Shown here: piece after piece, positions 5,926 through 7,041 of the stretch
How positions within the stretch are numbered: position 1 is the stretch's first letter
Layout: each line of letters opens with the position of its first letter
NCBI GenBank assembly: GCA_003558145.1
Contig: PWMP01000065.1
Span: 1 to 7,041, forward strand
Reading direction: 5' to 3'
DNA: 7,041 bases
DNA from: Elusimicrobiota bacterium
GTDB taxonomy: Bacteria > CG03 > SLGR01 > PWQF01
Made by a program: the position numbers and the translations under genes
The notes under the pieces: model-generated
Seen by the model: only the letters and a program-made list of their open reading frames with translations
Database searches by the model: none
What the model was told of the DNA's origin: nothing

Positions 5926-7041
5926 ATGAAAAAAAAGAATAACAAAAGACTCTTTATAATAATCATTGTATTCCTGCTCTCGTTGGCAGCAGGCGTCTAC
6001 CTGTATATTCAGAGCAGGGAGTTTAACGAGCACTTGAAGTCTCTCATAAAAATAAAACTGTCAGAGTATGCCGGCAGAGAAGTTGAAGTTGACAGAATAA
6101 GCACCGACATACTTAACAGGATGATAATTTCCGGAGTCCGCATAATGGATGATGAGAGGGAAAGAGAACTTGTAAGCGTAAACAGAATCAAACTCAGTTA
6201 TTCGCTTATAGAACTTTTCAGAAATATAAGGGACCCCGAAAGGCTTATAAGCAGTGTGACCTTTTACGGGCCATCAGTAACTGTTGATGCTTCGGGGAAA
6301 AAGCTGTTAATACCCGGTCTTGAAAGAATTAATTCCGGAAACGGAGGAATGCCTTCATGGACCTTAAGGATTGTACGCGGAAAAGCACAGATATTAGTTC
6401 CCGGAGAACTAATTTACAATATAAATTCCTACAACGGAAGTGTTTTTTTGGGTGGTTATCCTGAAATACACTCAAGATCAGAATTCAGAATTGAAGAATT
6501 GGATGGCTCTGTAAACCTTCGGGGTGATATTAATACAATAAGTGGTTATTTTTCCGGAAGCCTTGGGCTGGATAAAATTAAAATAGCTAATCTTAAAGAT
6601 CTTTTTCCTCAGGAAACTGCCATTGAGTTTCCTTCGGCTAATGTGGATGCCTCATTGCGGTTCAGCGGTAATACGGAGGAAATGAAAAAAAATATAAGTT
6701 CTGTCAATTTTTACGGGGATATGCATTTGAGATCGGTTGTGTGGAAAGACTTTTTCGTTCCTTATGCAAAAATTAACATATCGCCCCGCCGGCTTCTTGT
6801 AGAAGAGGGGACAATAAGCTGGCAGAAAAACTCAATTTCAATGCAAGGTTCGATAGAAGATTACCTTGTATTGCCGAATCTGGATATGCAGTTATGGGGA
6901 ACGGTGGACACCCATAGAGCTCTTAGTGAAATTGGGATAGATTTTCTGCAGGGTATGGCTGAAGTAGAAGGCGAATTTAAAGGAACTGCCGTTGATTACC
7001 AGGTGTCAGGTTCCGTTTTTATGGATAAAGCATCTGTAGGT
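5926..7041 (+). CDS. AsmA/TamB-like membrane-anchored envelope protein, N-terminal part
   Basis: The frame is open from the ATG at 5926 to the window end, giving 372 residues with no stop; the C-terminus is missing. A lysine-rich start (MKKKNNKR) is followed by one hydrophobic segment at about 9-28, fitting an inner-membrane signal anchor with the rest in the periplasm. Residues 44-73 (KLSEYAGREVEVDRIS..., then LNRMIISGVRI) match the pattern that opens AsmA/TamB/DUF748-type proteins, followed by LISSVTFYGPSVTVD at about 107-121. The remainder alternates short beta-type stretches (for example GSVNLRGDINTISGYFSGSL) as expected for the long beta-rich periplasmic bridge domain. Such proteins take part in outer-membrane assembly or phospholipid transport between membranes. 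The start has no clear ribosome-binding site; an in-frame TAA at 5887 rules out upstream extension, and the anchor argues against a later start. Family assignment rests on pattern, not strict motifs, so the subfamily is open. Confidence 0.72.
   Translation, partial: MKKKNNKRLFIIIIVFLLSLAAGVYLYIQSREFNEHLKSLIKIKLSEYAGREVEVDRISTDILNRMIISGVRIMDDERERELVSVNRIKLSYSLIELFRNIRDPERLISSVTFYGPSVTVDASGKKLLIPGLERINSGNGGMPSWTLRIVRGKAQILVPGELIYNINSYNGSVFLGGYPEIHSRSEFRIEELDGSVNLRGDINTISGYFSGSLGLDKIKIANLKDLFPQETAIEFPSANVDASLRFSGNTEEMKKNISSVNFYGDMHLRSVVWKDFFVPYAKINISPRRLLVEEGTISWQKNSISMQGSIEDYLVLPNLDMQLWGTVDTHRALSEIGIDFLQGMAEVEGEFKGTAVDYQVSGSVFMDKASVG

Overview
The window is a tightly packed, entirely plus-strand gene cluster, probably one operon. 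It probably comes from a diderm (Gram-negative type) bacterium outside the well-studied phyla. The diderm call rests on LolC/E- and LolD-like lipoprotein-sorting genes at one end and an AsmA/TamB-like envelope protein at the other. The middle, however, carries mcsA-mcsB-clpC, the protein-arginine phosphorylation and degradation cassette best known from Firmicutes. From general knowledge this mix resembles candidate diderm lineages such as Omnitrophota or Elusimicrobiota. That placement is inference and has not been tested. Base composition looks moderate, with many ATA and AGR codons throughout, and no gene stands out as foreign by eye.

Layout: (1) 1-288, the C-terminal end of a LolC/LolE-type permease, cut by the window edge. 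(2) 292-981, its LolD-type ATPase. (3) 985-1860, a PLP-dependent class IV aminotransferase of the branched-chain type. (4) 1862-2368, McsA, with four CXXC zinc-binding motifs and a UVR motif. (5) 2355-3404, McsB, the protein arginine kinase, overlapping mcsA by 14 bases. (6) 3420-5870, the AAA+ unfoldase ClpC. (7) a 55-base gap with a terminator-like hairpin. (8) 5926 to the window end, the N-terminal 372 residues of a membrane-anchored AsmA/TamB-like protein. Gaps between genes 1 to 6 run from an overlap to 15 bases, so one transcript and translational coupling are likely. Its promoter lies upstream of the window.

How they could work together: by family knowledge, McsB with its activator McsA phosphorylates arginines on damaged or regulatory proteins. 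ClpC recognises phosphoarginine through its N-terminal domain and unfolds the tagged protein for ClpP, which is not in this window. Residues expected for this are present: the NEEDH and CPTNTGTG motifs and the RDxxRA allosteric motif in McsB, and the two N-domain GTE glutamates in ClpC. The heat-shock repressor gene ctsR, which heads the Firmicutes operon, is missing; an aminotransferase gene lies immediately upstream of mcsA instead. The flanking Lol and TamB-like genes belong to envelope biogenesis. Any functional tie to the McsAB-ClpC core is inferred from position only.

No RNA gene, mobile element, CRISPR array or tandem repeat was seen. The most interesting points are the CtsR-less phosphoarginine cassette inside an envelope-gene cluster and the hairpin plus T-tract directly against the start codon of the last gene.
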